Shown: positions 24,209 through 32,460 of the stretch, piece after piece
How positions within the stretch are numbered: the first letter of the stretch is position 1
Layout: each line of letters starts with the position of its first letter
Assembly (NCBI RefSeq): GCF_023573145.1
Contig: NZ_CP097635.1
Coordinates: 2,170,001 to 2,234,000, forward strand
Direction: 5' to 3'
DNA: 64,000 bases
From: Aquincola tertiaricarbonis
GTDB taxonomy: Bacteria; Pseudomonadota; Gammaproteobacteria; Burkholderiales; Burkholderiaceae_C
Made by a program: the position numbers and the translations under genes
Notes under the pieces: model-generated
What the model was told of the DNA's origin: nothing
Seen by the model: the letters and a program-made list of their open reading frames with translations, nothing else
The model's database searches: none

Positions 24209-26295
24209 ACTTCATCCAACGCATGGTGGCGGAGATGCGCCGCCACAAGGTGGCCACGCCGCTGTTCCTCATGGCCTTGCTGGCCATGATCATCCTGCCG
24301 CTGTCGCCCATCGTGCTGGACGTGCTGTTCACGTTCAACATCGTGCTGGCGCTCATCGTCATCCTGGTCAGCGTCGCTTCCAAGCGGCCGCTGGACTTCA
24401 GCGTCTTCCCGACCATCATCCTCACCACCACGCTGATGCGGCTGGCCCTGAACGTGGCCTCTACCCGCGTGGTGCTGCTGCACGGCCATGAGGGCACGCA
24501 CGCCGCCGGCCAGGTGATCGAGTCGTTCGGCAACGTGGTCATCGGCGGCAACTTCGTCGTCGGCCTGGTGGTGTTCATCATCCTGATGATCGTGAACTTC
24601 GTGGTCGTCACGAAGGGTGCGGAGCGCATCTCCGAGGTGTCGGCCCGCTTCACGCTGGATGCGCTGCCCGGCAAGCAGATGGCGATCGACGCCGACCTGA
24701 ACGCCGGCCTGATCAACCAGGAAAAGGCCCAGGAACGCCGCCGCGACGTGGCGATGGAGGCCGACTTCTACGGCGCGATGGACGGCGCCAGCAAGTTCGT
24801 GCGCGGCGACGCCATCGCCAGCATCCTGATCCTGATCATCAACATGCTGGGTGGCGTGGCCATCGGTGCGTTGATGCACGACCTGTCGTTCGGCGACGCC
24901 TTCCGCCAGTACGCGCTGCTGACCATCGGCGACGGCCTGGTCGCGCAGATCCCGGCGCTGCTGCTGTCGGCCGCGGCCGCCATCATCGTCACCCGCATCA
25001 GCGATGCCGGCGACATGGAGCAGCAGGTGGCTTCGCAGCTGCTGGCTTCGCCCGCGGTGCTGGCCAGCGCGGCCGGCGTGATGGTGTTGCTGGCCATCAT
25101 CCCCGGCATGCCGTGGCTGCCCTTCCTGTCGTTCGCGGCGGTGCTGGCCTTCGCGGCCTGGAAGCTCAGCCAGCAGGTCGACAAGCCCAAGCCGGCCGAC
25201 ACCACCGCCATCCAGCAGGCGCTGGTGGCCGAGCGCAATGCCGACATCGACTGGCAGGCGCTGCCCTTCGTGGAGCCGCTGGGCATTGCGGTGGGCTACA
25301 AGCTGGTGGGCCTGATCGACCAGGGCCACGGTGCGCCGCTGGCCAAGCGGCTGAAGGGCGTTCGCCAGACCTTGAGCGAAAGCCTGGGCCTGCTGTTGCC
25401 GCCCATCGGCCTGCGCGATGACCTCTCGCTCAAGCCTTCACAGTACAGCGTGCTGCTGAGCGGCACGCCCATCGCCCAGGCCGAAGTGCATGCCGACCGG
25501 TTGATGGCGATTCCTGGGCCGCAGGTGTTCGGCGACCTCAACGGTGCGCCCGGCGTCGACCCTGCCTATGGCCTGCCGGTGACCTGGATCCTGCCCGACG
25601 ACAAGTCGCATGCGCTGGGCCTGGGCTACCAGGTGGTGGAGCCGGCCAGCGTGGTGGCCACCCACGTGGCCAAGCTGGTGCGTGACCACCTGCCCGAGAT
25701 CATCCGCCACGAAGACGTGCCCGCGTTGATGGAGCGCCTGGCCGCCCAGGCGCCCAAGCTGGCCGCGGCGCTGGAAAAGGCGCTGAACCACAGCCAGCTG
25801 CTGAAGGTGTTCCGCGTGCTGCTGGCCGAAGGCGTGAGCCTGAAGGACATCGTGCCCATCGCCACCACGCTGCTGGAAAACGCCGAGACCACCAAGGACC
25901 CCATCCTGCTGGCGGCCGAGGTGCGCTGCACACTGCGCCGCCAGATCGTCACCGGCCTGGTGGGCCCCAGCGCGCCGATGAATGCTTTCAACCTCAGCGG
26001 CGAGTTGGAGAACCTGCTGCTGGGTGCCCTCAACCAGGCCCGCGCCGGCGGCGCCAAGGTGGCGCTGGACAACTACCCGGTGGACCCCAAGCTGCTGAGC
26101 CAGCTGCAGACCCACATGCCCATCGCCCGCGACCAGATGAAGCAACAGGCCGCCACCCCGATGCTGCTGGTGATGCCCCAGGTGCGCCCGCTGCTGGCCC
26201 GTTATGCACGCCTGTTCGCGCCCGGTCTGCACGTGCTCTCGTACAACGAGATTCCGGAGCAGCGGGAGGTGAATGTGGTGGGGTCGTTGGGGTAG
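24205..26295 (+). CDS. flhA: Export gate protein FlhA
   Basis: A 696-residue protein: eight membrane helices in the first ~325 residues, then a large cytoplasmic domain that forms the nonameric docking ring. Signatures are ILTTTLMRLALNVASTRVVL, VVTKGAERISEVSARFTLDALPG (quoted in parts: KGAERISEVSARF and LDALPGKQMAIDADL), and the FHIPEP pattern DLNAGLINQEKAQERR. It overlaps flhB by 4 bp. It is the last flagellar gene here; neither flhF nor fleN follows, in contrast to primary polar clusters. Downstream DNA changes in composition at once. Confidence 0.97.
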   Translation: MNFIQRMVAEMRRHKVATPLFLMALLAMIILPLSPIVLDVLFTFNIVLALIVILVSVASKRPLDFSVFPTIILTTTLMRLALNVASTRVVLLHGHEGTHAAGQVIESFGNVVIGGNFVVGLVVFIILMIVNFVVVTKGAERISEVSARFTLDALPGKQMAIDADLNAGLINQEKAQERRRDVAMEADFYGAMDGASKFVRGDAIASILILIINMLGGVAIGALMHDLSFGDAFRQYALLTIGDGLVAQIPALLLSAAAAIIVTRISDAGDMEQQVASQLLASPAVLASAAGVMVLLAIIPGMPWLPFLSFAAVLAFAAWKLSQQVDKPKPADTTAIQQALVAERNADIDWQALPFVEPLGIAVGYKLVGLIDQGHGAPLAKRLKGVRQTLSESLGLLLPPIGLRDDLSLKPSQYSVLLSGTPIAQAEVHADRLMAIPGPQVFGDLNGAPGVDPAYGLPVTWILPDDKSHALGLGYQVVEPASVVATHVAKLVRDHLPEIIRHEDVPALMERLAAQAPKLAAALEKALNHSQLLKVFRVLLAEGVSLKDIVPIATTLLENAETTKDPILLAAEVRCTLRRQIVTGLVGPSAPMNAFNLSGELENLLLGALNQARAGGAKVALDNYPVDPKLLSQLQTHMPIARDQMKQQAATPMLLVMPQVRPLLARYARLFAPGLHVLSYNEIPEQREVNVVGSLG

Positions 26296-26766
26296 GGGCG
26301 ATGTCGAATCGGGCAGTACCGGCGCAGGGATTTCAGGGTTAAGAATCGCGGGCTAATAGTCGCCCATACGAACCAGACCACCCATTGTTACAGCGGACGA
26401 AATTTGGCGATTTTGGTTGGTTGCAATTCCCTGCGGCTACTGTGTTGAGGCGCTGAACATAGGAGTTTGGGCGGCACTAAGCACGAAGGCCACTGACAAT
26501 GTCTTTCACGTCCGACTTGATAAATTGTCCGCCCGCGCCTTCCCTGGGCTTGCGGGCGTTCTGCATGCCCTTGGTTCGGATTCGAAGCGTCGTTAGTGCC
26601 GTTGTTTGTGCAGTGGCTTGCTGCCAGTTGCGAGTGTGTTGCTCTTGACTTAAGGGTGGGTAAGTGCGGGCCCTAATCACTCCGGACCACTACGCCTGCG
26701 GATCTGGATGAGGTGAGGCCGCAGTACTCTTTCTCTTTAACATGTTTAACAACGCTGTCGACGACT
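26296..26766. other. Non-coding stretch at start of lower-GC patch
   Basis: About 470 bp with visibly lower GC than the flagellar genes. No gene can be supported. A minus-strand frame at 26477-26680 would give 67 residues ending KSDVKDIVSGLRA but has no known pattern. No clear terminator hairpin with a U-tract was found after flhA. Confidence 0.5.
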
Positions 26767-27381
26767 ATGGCAACTTGGTTCAAAGATGAGATTGATCACA
26801 TGGGTGACCGGCTCGAAAAGGCGATTGAAAAGGCAGGCCACGAGATAACGGCGCAAAGAAACCTTACGAGAGCGGATCTGGAAGGCCTCATTTGCTACGC
26901 CGCCAAAGAGTTTGGCCACGCGCTCGACGAACGCATCGACAAGGCTCGCCACGAAACATCCGAATTGATTACGCAAAAAATTTCTCAACTTCGAGAGCAG
27001 CTGAGCGAGGCGGCAAGCGAGCAGAAACGTGTTGCTGTTCGCAATGCCTCCGTCGCAGTCGTTGCCTCGATGCTCGTAGGATTGGTATCGCTCTACTACA
27101 AAAGGTATTTTCATGGAGGGTTGGAATTGATCGACATCTTTCGTTCGATTCTTCTTGCCTTGGCTTCCGGCTACACGGCTTGGCTGATCTTTCGGCGCCT
27201 TCAGTCGTATTTCTTGTCTGCAAAATTTAAGCGTAACGCAGTTGTTGTAGGCCTAAAGTATTTGGATGTTTTTCGCCCAAAGGGTGCATTAGGGCATCTG
27301 ATTGTGCTTGGTGTGGTGATCGCTGCATGGGTGCTCCTCAACTATAGTGAGCAAATTGCAGCGTTGCTGTATGGGCTCTAA
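26767..27381 (+). CDS. Unknown membrane protein with N-terminal coiled coil
   Basis: A 204-residue protein I do not recognise. Residues 1-100 are charged and helical (MGDRLEKAIEKAGHEI, ELITQKISQLREQLSEAA), likely a coiled coil. Three hydrophobic segments follow: about residues 105-122 (ASVAVVASMLVGLVSLYY), 135-155 (SILLALASGYTAWLIF) and 178-202 (GHLIVLGVVIAAWVLLNYS). The ATG at 26767 is preferred to an upstream GTG at 26713 in the same frame. Codon use is more A/T-rich than the flagellar genes, consistent with horizontal origin. No partner is evident except the small membrane-protein ORF about 90 bp downstream. Confidence 0.6.
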   Translation: MATWFKDEIDHMGDRLEKAIEKAGHEITAQRNLTRADLEGLICYAAKEFGHALDERIDKARHETSELITQKISQLREQLSEAASEQKRVAVRNASVAVVASMLVGLVSLYYKRYFHGGLELIDIFRSILLALASGYTAWLIFRRLQSYFLSAKFKRNAVVVGLKYLDVFRPKGALGHLIVLGVVIAAWVLLNYSEQIAALLYGL

Positions 27382-27474
27382 TGGCGGTGGGTCGACCTGT
27401 CGGTCAAGGTTGGGCCGCCCGCATCCCTCTCTGCCGTGCACTTTGAGCTACATCCAATAACGTGGGTAAACAAG

Positions 27475-27941
27475 ATGGATCTACTGGCTATCGTTGGCAT
27501 TGGTTCGGCAATTGTTTCGGCTCTTGTCACTTATTTGCTAACTGCTCACATATTTAAGAGGATGCCTCCTTCCGGAGGCGAACAGCTGCTTGATCTGCGC
27601 CTTGGGCGCGAGTTTGAGAGAGAGGCAGGGAGGCAGGGCGCTTGGAAGAGCTCGAACGGTTCACGCTGACATACCAGCCATTCGAGGAGCGGATTGAAGA
27701 GTATATGGGGCTCAGAAAGCGATCGACATTGGGTTACGACATGCAAATCCATTATGCAGGCTTCCCCATTGGTCATCAGACGCGCTATGTCACGCATAGT
27801 AATGTTGAGTATGAAGAAAAGCGTATTGATTTAATTTTTAACGGCGAGCTCGCATCAGCGGTGAATGGGATTGTGCAACTCGCCGTAACCAAAGGGATGA
27901 ATGTGAAAGCTCTGCCTGGCAGACGTAGGCTTGTAAGCTAG
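27475..27941 (+). pseudogene. Small membrane protein split by a frameshift
   Basis: Two overlapping frames appear to be one gene. The first (27475-27669) begins MDLLAIVGIGSAIVSALV, a single membrane helix, and becomes meaningless after EREAGRQGA. The second (27642-27941) continues in the next frame as LEELERFTLTYQPFEERIEE and runs to GMNVKALPGRRRLVS. Restoring one base near 27640 would give a protein of about 155 residues with an N-terminal anchor and a soluble domain. It could be a decayed gene, a sequencing error, or, less likely, two genes with a TTG start for the second. Family unknown. Confidence 0.45.
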
Positions 27942-28165
27942 GCTGCTCGTCGTTACATGACCTCGCCAGTTTGGATGCGTGTCCGTCGTTGGGCCGTGTT
28001 CTGAGGTCATAGTGCAGATCGGATAATCGGCAGGTCAAAGCGCTGCAAACCAGCGCGCTGGTTTAGTGCTGGGTATTGATAGTCGAGAGCGCCCGGGTCT
28101 CACCTTCAGGGGGGGCACAGATGTGGGATTGCAGTCGTGGGTCGGCCGTAGCCTGTTTGGCGCGC

Positions 28166-28589
28166 GATGCGGCTGTGCAAGCCGTTGATGAGTGGTTGCG
28201 GCGTTGGTGAGGTCACCTGGACTTCCTCCAGTTCGAAGCCTGGCTGCGCAGCATGGTGCCGCGTTGCTTGCAGTGCTATCTCGGTACCACACAGATCCTG
28301 GTGCCGGTGGCGTAGGCAGGTTCCGCCTTCCCGGGCAAGGTCGAGGACATTGCAATGACGTTGTGTCGAGACCTGCCAGTGCGCCAAGCTGCGGGGCAGT
28401 TGCACTGCCCGTACAAAAAATATCGGCGCATAGAGCGCTACGTTGGCTAGCCTCAAGCGGCGGTGCGGTCGCAGCGCCGCGAGCGTGATGGGCGTCGATG
28501 ACCAGTCTCGCCTGAGGGCGGCACTACATCGCCGTGGCGCACAGCCTGCGGGCCAAGCGGCTGCTGTTTGCCAATGAACTCCGCAGCTG
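28166..28589 (+). pseudogene. Decayed ISL3-family transposase fragment
   Basis: Translating with frame changes gives recognisable ISL3 transposase blocks: HLDFLQFEAWLRSMVPRC, then AMTLCRDLPVRQAA and YRRIERYVG, then MGVDDQSRLR and RHYIAVAHSLRAKRLLFANE. Several in-frame stops and at least two frameshifts separate them. About 140 of the usual ~400 residues remain, all from the N-terminal and central part. The fragment ends where the IS5-family element begins, and I see no continuation on the other side of that element, so the rest has been deleted. Confidence 0.75.
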
Positions 28590-28609
28590 TTAGGGAAGGT
28601 CTGCACAAC
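28590..28609 (+). repeat. Left terminal inverted repeat of the IS5-family element
   Basis: Reads TTAGGGAAGGTCTGCACAAC; an exact inverted match to 29763-29782. Confidence 0.88.
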
Positions 28610-28661
28610 TACGTGCCGATCCGAATAGCCTGACCGCCCTGCGCCAGCGACGATCACGCTC

Positions 28662-29621
28662 ATGAAGCAGCTCGGACTTGGCCTGAACCTGTCGACGAAG
28701 AAGACCCGCAAGCGCGAGTTCCTCGAAGAGATGGAACGCGTGGTGCCGTGGTCGGCACTGATGCAGGTGGTCGAGCCGTACTACCCCAAGGCCAAGACCG
28801 GACGGCCGCCGTTTCCCATCGAGACCATGCTGCGAGTTCACTACCTGCAGCAATGGTTCGCGCTGTCCGACCCGGCGATGGAAGAGGCGCTGCACGACAT
28901 GCCCGTCTTCCGTGAGTTCGCTCGTTTGGGCGAAGGTGTCGAGCGATTGCCCGACGAGACCACCATCCTGAGGTTTCGGCACCTGCTGGAGAAGCACGAT
29001 TTGGCCACCGACATGCTGCGGGTGGTCAACGACATCCTCCAGGCCAAGGGCCTGATGATGAAGAAGGGCACCGTCGTCGACGCCACCTTGATCGCCGCGC
29101 CGAGTTCGACCAAGAACGCCGAGGGCGAGCGGGACCCCGAGATGAAGCAGGCCAAGAAGGGCAACCAGTGGTACTTCGGCATGAAGGCCCACATCGGCGT
29201 GGACGCGCACTCCGGCTTGGTGCACAGCGTCGTGGGCACGGCCGCCAGCGTCAACGACGTGACGCAGGCCGGCGCACTGCTGCACGGTGACGAGGAGGTC
29301 GCCTTTGGAGACGCGGGCTACCAAGGCGTGCACAAGCGCATCGAAGCCCAGGGGCCGCAGTGGCACGTGGCCATGCGGCCAGGGCTGCGGCGCAAGCTCA
29401 ACCCGTTCATCGCGCCGCACTTCGAGGCGCTGAGCCTGGAGAAGTGGAAGGCAAGCATCCGGGCCAAGGTTGAGCATCCGTTCCGGGTGATCAAGCGGCA
29501 GTTCGGCTACACGAAGGTTCGCTACCGAGGATTGGCCAAGAACACGGCGCAGATCGTCACGCTCTTCGCGCTGTCAAACCTGTGGATGGCGAGGCGGCAG
29601 TTGATCGGTGCGCAGGGATGA
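28662..29621 (+). CDS. IS5-family transposase
   Basis: A 319-residue DDE transposase. The N-terminal DUF772-like region (LMQVVEPYYPKAKTGRPPF, VHYLQQWFALSDPAMEEAL) is followed by the catalytic core: first Asp in GTVVDATLIAAPSS, second in FGDAGYQGVHKR, and Glu in KVEHPFRVIKRQFGYTKVRY, the YREK-like block of IS5. It appears full length with no frameshift. It would act on the inverted repeats at 28590 and 29782. Confidence 0.95.
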   Translation: MKQLGLGLNLSTKKTRKREFLEEMERVVPWSALMQVVEPYYPKAKTGRPPFPIETMLRVHYLQQWFALSDPAMEEALHDMPVFREFARLGEGVERLPDETTILRFRHLLEKHDLATDMLRVVNDILQAKGLMMKKGTVVDATLIAAPSSTKNAEGERDPEMKQAKKGNQWYFGMKAHIGVDAHSGLVHSVVGTAASVNDVTQAGALLHGDEEVAFGDAGYQGVHKRIEAQGPQWHVAMRPGLRRKLNPFIAPHFEALSLEKWKASIRAKVEHPFRVIKRQFGYTKVRYRGLAKNTAQIVTLFALSNLWMARRQLIGAQG

Positions 29622-29762
29622 GTGCGTACGCGGTGCCCTGCAGGGGCCTGCGGAGCGCTGCAGAAGGCCCAAACGGGGCCTCGAAGACGCCGCGAATCGC
29701 CTCGGTGCAGCCAGACGGCGCTTGGCGATCATCGAATCGACTCGACGGGCGCATCGCATCGC

Positions 29763-29782
29763 GTTGTGCAGACCTTCCCTAA
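29763..29782 (-). repeat. Right terminal inverted repeat of the IS5-family element
   Basis: Reads GTTGTGCAGACCTTCCCTAA; reverse complement of the left end without mismatch. Confidence 0.88.
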
Positions 29783-29843
29783 GCGGTCAGAGGCAAACCG
29801 CTAGCGAGGGGCTGGGCCGCGCTCGCGCAACGTCTTGCCTGGC

Positions 29844-30328
29844 CTATTTTCGCTTCGCGGCTAAGCGCGACTGCTCCAACTGCCGTTTGAGTGCCTCGTT
29901 CTCGCGCCGTAGCCGACTGTTTTCTTCCTCTGTCTTAGTACGCGCGGTTCAAAGTGCTTGTTGTCGGTGGCCTCAGCCAGCGAGGTCTCCAGGAGCGTGA
30001 TCCGATGCTCCGTGAGGCGGTGACTTGAGCAGAAGTACACCCTCTCGATCTTCTTCGTAGTACACAACAGGCGGTTGAGGTCATCCAGCGCCTTGGCGTC
30101 TACATCGTCGCGCAAGCTCGCGCAGACGTAAATACCTCGCGCCTTGCCGCCACCCACGCCATCCCTGCCAAGGTCCCACGAGACGGACGTAGAGAAGATG
30201 ATCGCTCCACCTTCGAGCGCAGACACCGCCTCTCGGCAGAAATTCTCAAAGCGGCCGTCATTGGTCTCCTGAATCAGAGCGGCTTGACTGACGGTGAGCT
30301 CGATTGGGTTTTTTAGGTCCAGCGACAT
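29844..30328 (-). pseudogene. Unknown ORF with SWDLGRDG motif, 3' end frameshifted
   Basis: The frame from ATG 30328 encodes a sensible stretch of about 128 residues (FENFCREAVSALEGGAIIF, SWDLGRDGVGGG, YVCASLRDDVDAKALDDLNR, RVYFCSSHRLTEHRI). After HFEPR it becomes nonsense. One base later, another frame gives TKTEEENSRLRRENEALKR, a plausible coiled-coil end with a stop at 29844-29846. A single-base indel near 29945 would thus repair a ~160-residue protein. The GRDG-containing segment recalls the N-terminal nuclease-like part of some NTPase defence proteins, from memory only. It lies just outside the IS5-family element. Confidence 0.45.
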
Positions 30329-30724
30329 GATGGGCCTTCTTAGTTGTTGGTTGGCTGGGCGTCTGGCGATTATCGATGGTGGCCCGGGGGGGTGGATCTG
30401 CGCGGCCTACCGTTTGCGACTAGGCGATCCGCGCGGCGGGCAAGCGCCCAAGATGGCGGACTTGGCATGGAAAGCGAAGCGCTCGCGGCACGGTAACGCA
30501 GCCGCTGCGTCTGTGCGCCGCTGGCGAGGTGCTGAACCGGCAAAGCGATGAGCGCAAAAAAACGCGAGGTCGAAGCGCTGCGGACATGGCAGGACGAACA
30601 CTCACCGAATGTCCACTTTGGAAGGTGTTGAGCGGCTGCTCTGGGTCGACAGCCGTCGCTCTGCCCCGAAGCCACCATAGTCCAGGCCACCGACAATCCT
30701 CAAACAACGCCTGGAGCCCCACCC
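30329..30724. other. Intergenic stretch, no gene supported
   Basis: Composition returns to high GC. Open frames on both strands are Arg/Ala/Ser-rich without domain signs. The last ~30 bp form the upstream region of the NIPSNAP gene; no clear promoter was identified. Confidence 0.5.
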
Positions 30725-31030
30725 ATGATCACCTGCCACCTCCGCTACATCATCGATCCCGACAAGCTCGCCGAGTTCGAGCACTACGGCCGCCTGTGGA
30801 TCCCGCTGGTGCGCAAGTTCGGCGGCGTGCACCACGGCTACCTGCTGCCGTCCGAGGGCGCCAGCAACGTCGCGCTGGCGTCGTTCAGCTTCCCGTCGCT
30901 GGCGGCCTATGAGCAGTACCGCCAGCAGTCCCTCGCCGACCCGGAATGCCAGGTGGCCTTTAAGTACGCGAAGGAAACGCGCTGCTTCCTGAGCTACGAG
31001 CGCACCTTCTTCCGGCCGGTGTTCGGATGA
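30725..31030 (+). CDS. NIPSNAP family protein
   Basis: A 101-residue dimeric ferredoxin-like fold protein. ITCHLRYIIDPDKLAEFEHY, PLVRKFGGVHHGYLLPSEG and ASFSFPSLAAYEQYRQQSLA are typical of the NIPSNAP family (length about 100-110). The cellular role of bacterial members is unknown. Its stop overlaps the start of the cupin gene by 4 bp, so the two are co-translated. Confidence 0.85.
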   Translation: MITCHLRYIIDPDKLAEFEHYGRLWIPLVRKFGGVHHGYLLPSEGASNVALASFSFPSLAAYEQYRQQSLADPECQVAFKYAKETRCFLSYERTFFRPVFG

Positions 31031-31347
31031 GCGAGATGCAACGCGTCGACCTGCTGCCGCTGGCGGCAGCGCTGCCTGAGGCCTGGCGCTCCACCGTGGC
31101 GGCGCGCCTGCCGTGCATGGCTGTCAAGGTGCTGCGCATGGACGACGCCGCTTATCCGGAGGAGGTGCACGACTACGAAGAGGCACTGTTGGTGCTGGAG
31201 GGCTGCATGCGTCTGCAGTGGAGCGACCGCACCGAATCGTTCCACGCAGGTGAGCTCTGCGTGGTGCCGCCGGGGCTGGCCCATGCGGTGGCGCCGGGCA
31301 GTCAGGGCACCTTGCTGATCCTGGAGCCCGCGTCGGCCGGTGGCTGA
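31027..31347 (+). CDS. Cupin-domain protein
   Basis: A 106-residue single-cupin protein. HDYEEALLVLEGCMRLQW and FHAGELCVVPPGLAHAVAPG fit the two cupin motifs, with His and Glu residues for a metal site in part (HDYEE and the second-motif His in LAHAV). Substrate unknown. Coupled to the NIPSNAP gene by a 4-bp overlap; the acetyltransferase gene starts 17 bp later. Confidence 0.82.
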   Translation: MSEMQRVDLLPLAAALPEAWRSTVAARLPCMAVKVLRMDDAAYPEEVHDYEEALLVLEGCMRLQWSDRTESFHAGELCVVPPGLAHAVAPGSQGTLLILEPASAGG

Positions 31348-31364
31348 CGCTTCATAGTCTCCGC

Positions 31365-32435
31365 ATGGCCGCCCACCCCGATCCGCTCTTCACCGCACCG
31401 CCCTTCAGCGCGCATGCGCTGACCAGGGCCGACACCGCACGGCTGCAGCGCTTCTTCGACGCCAACCCGGCGTACTTCCAGCTGTTGGGCGGTGACCCTG
31501 CCGGCCCGGATGAGGCGGCCGAATTGTTCGACGACCTGCCGCCGGCCGGCTGGCCGTACACGCGGGTGTGGCATGTCGGATTCGCCGACGCGCGCGGCGA
31601 CCTCGTGGCCATGGCCGACCTGGTGGCCGACCTGCTGGCGCCCGCCGTGTGGCACGTCGGCCTCTTCATCGTGGCCACCGACCGCCATGGCAGCGGCGAT
31701 GCCCATCGGCTCTGGCAAGCCCTCGCTGCCTGGATGCAGGCGCAGGGCGCGCAATGGCTGCGGCTGGGCGCGGTGGCCACCAACCCCCGTGCGCTGCGCT
31801 TCTGGCTGCGCCAGGGTTTCATCCCGCTGCGGGTGCGTGAAGGCGTGGAGATCAGCGGCCGGCTGCACACGGTGCAGACCCTGGCCAGGCCGGTGAGCGA
31901 AGGGCGTATCGAAGACTACCTGCGCCTGGTGCCGCGCGACCTGCCGGAGGCTGGCGCCGAGCACACCGTGCAGGTGAAGCCGGCCTCACCGACGGTGCTG
32001 CTGGTGCCCAGCGAAGCGGCCGATGCCGAAGCGCTGGCCACGCTGCGGGTGGCGGCCATGCGGCCCAGCCTGGAACGCATCGGCCGCTTCGATGAACAGC
32101 GGGCGCGCCAACGGCTGCTGGCGGACTTCGACCCCACGCTCACACGCTGGATCGTGGCGGGCGGCGAGCGCGTCGGCTTCCTGGTGCTGCGCCCGCAGCC
32201 CGATGCCTGGCTGCTGGACCACCTCTACCTGCAGCCAGGCCGCCAGGGCCAGGGCATCGGCACGGTGGTGATGCAGCAGGTGCTGGCCGAAGTCGATGCA
32301 GCTGGCGCTGCCCTGCGCGTGGGCGCGCTGCGCGGCAGCGATGCCAACCGCTTCTACCAGCGCCATGGCTTTGTGCGGGTAGAGGAGGGCGAGCATGACG
32401 TGTACTACCGGCGTGGCAGTGCAGCCGGCGCCTGA
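31365..32435 (+). CDS. Tandem GNAT acetyltransferase
   Basis: A 356-residue protein with two GNAT folds. The first (about residues 1-165) has VWHVGLFIVATDRHGSGDAH and NPRALRFWLRQGFIPLR. The second (about 210-350) has LDHLYLQPGRQGQGIGTVVM, with the acetyl-CoA loop QGQGIG, and NRFYQRHGFVRVEE. The second looks catalytically competent; the first has a less regular CoA loop (RHGSGDA). Substrate not predictable. Confidence 0.85.
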   Translation: MAAHPDPLFTAPPFSAHALTRADTARLQRFFDANPAYFQLLGGDPAGPDEAAELFDDLPPAGWPYTRVWHVGFADARGDLVAMADLVADLLAPAVWHVGLFIVATDRHGSGDAHRLWQALAAWMQAQGAQWLRLGAVATNPRALRFWLRQGFIPLRVREGVEISGRLHTVQTLARPVSEGRIEDYLRLVPRDLPEAGAEHTVQVKPASPTVLLVPSEAADAEALATLRVAAMRPSLERIGRFDEQRARQRLLADFDPTLTRWIVAGGERVGFLVLRPQPDAWLLDHLYLQPGRQGQGIGTVVMQQVLAEVDAAGAALRVGALRGSDANRFYQRHGFVRVEEGEHDVYYRRGSAAGA

Positions 32436-32460
32436 GCCGCCGCGCCGCACATTCCAACGC

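Larger units (their letters stand above)
28590..29782 (+). mobile_element. IS5-family insertion sequence, complete (about 1.19 kb)
   Basis: A single transposase gene is bounded by perfect 20-bp inverted repeats. The right end is the reverse complement of the left; the core GGGAAGGTCTGCACAAC is typical of IS5-like ends. The outermost TTAG/CTAA could include a duplicated TA target (28591-28592 and 29780-29781). The element interrupts an older ISL3 remnant. Intact repeats and ORF suggest recent arrival and possible activity. Confidence 0.88.

Noticed and set aside
26477..26680. 67-residue minus-strand ORF after flhA
   Set aside because: Short, no recognisable family, no ribosome site; could be a remnant but cannot be supported.
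30294..30551. Plus-strand ORF ending in an Arg-rich segment
   Set aside because: No known pattern and no codon-position bias compared with neighbours.
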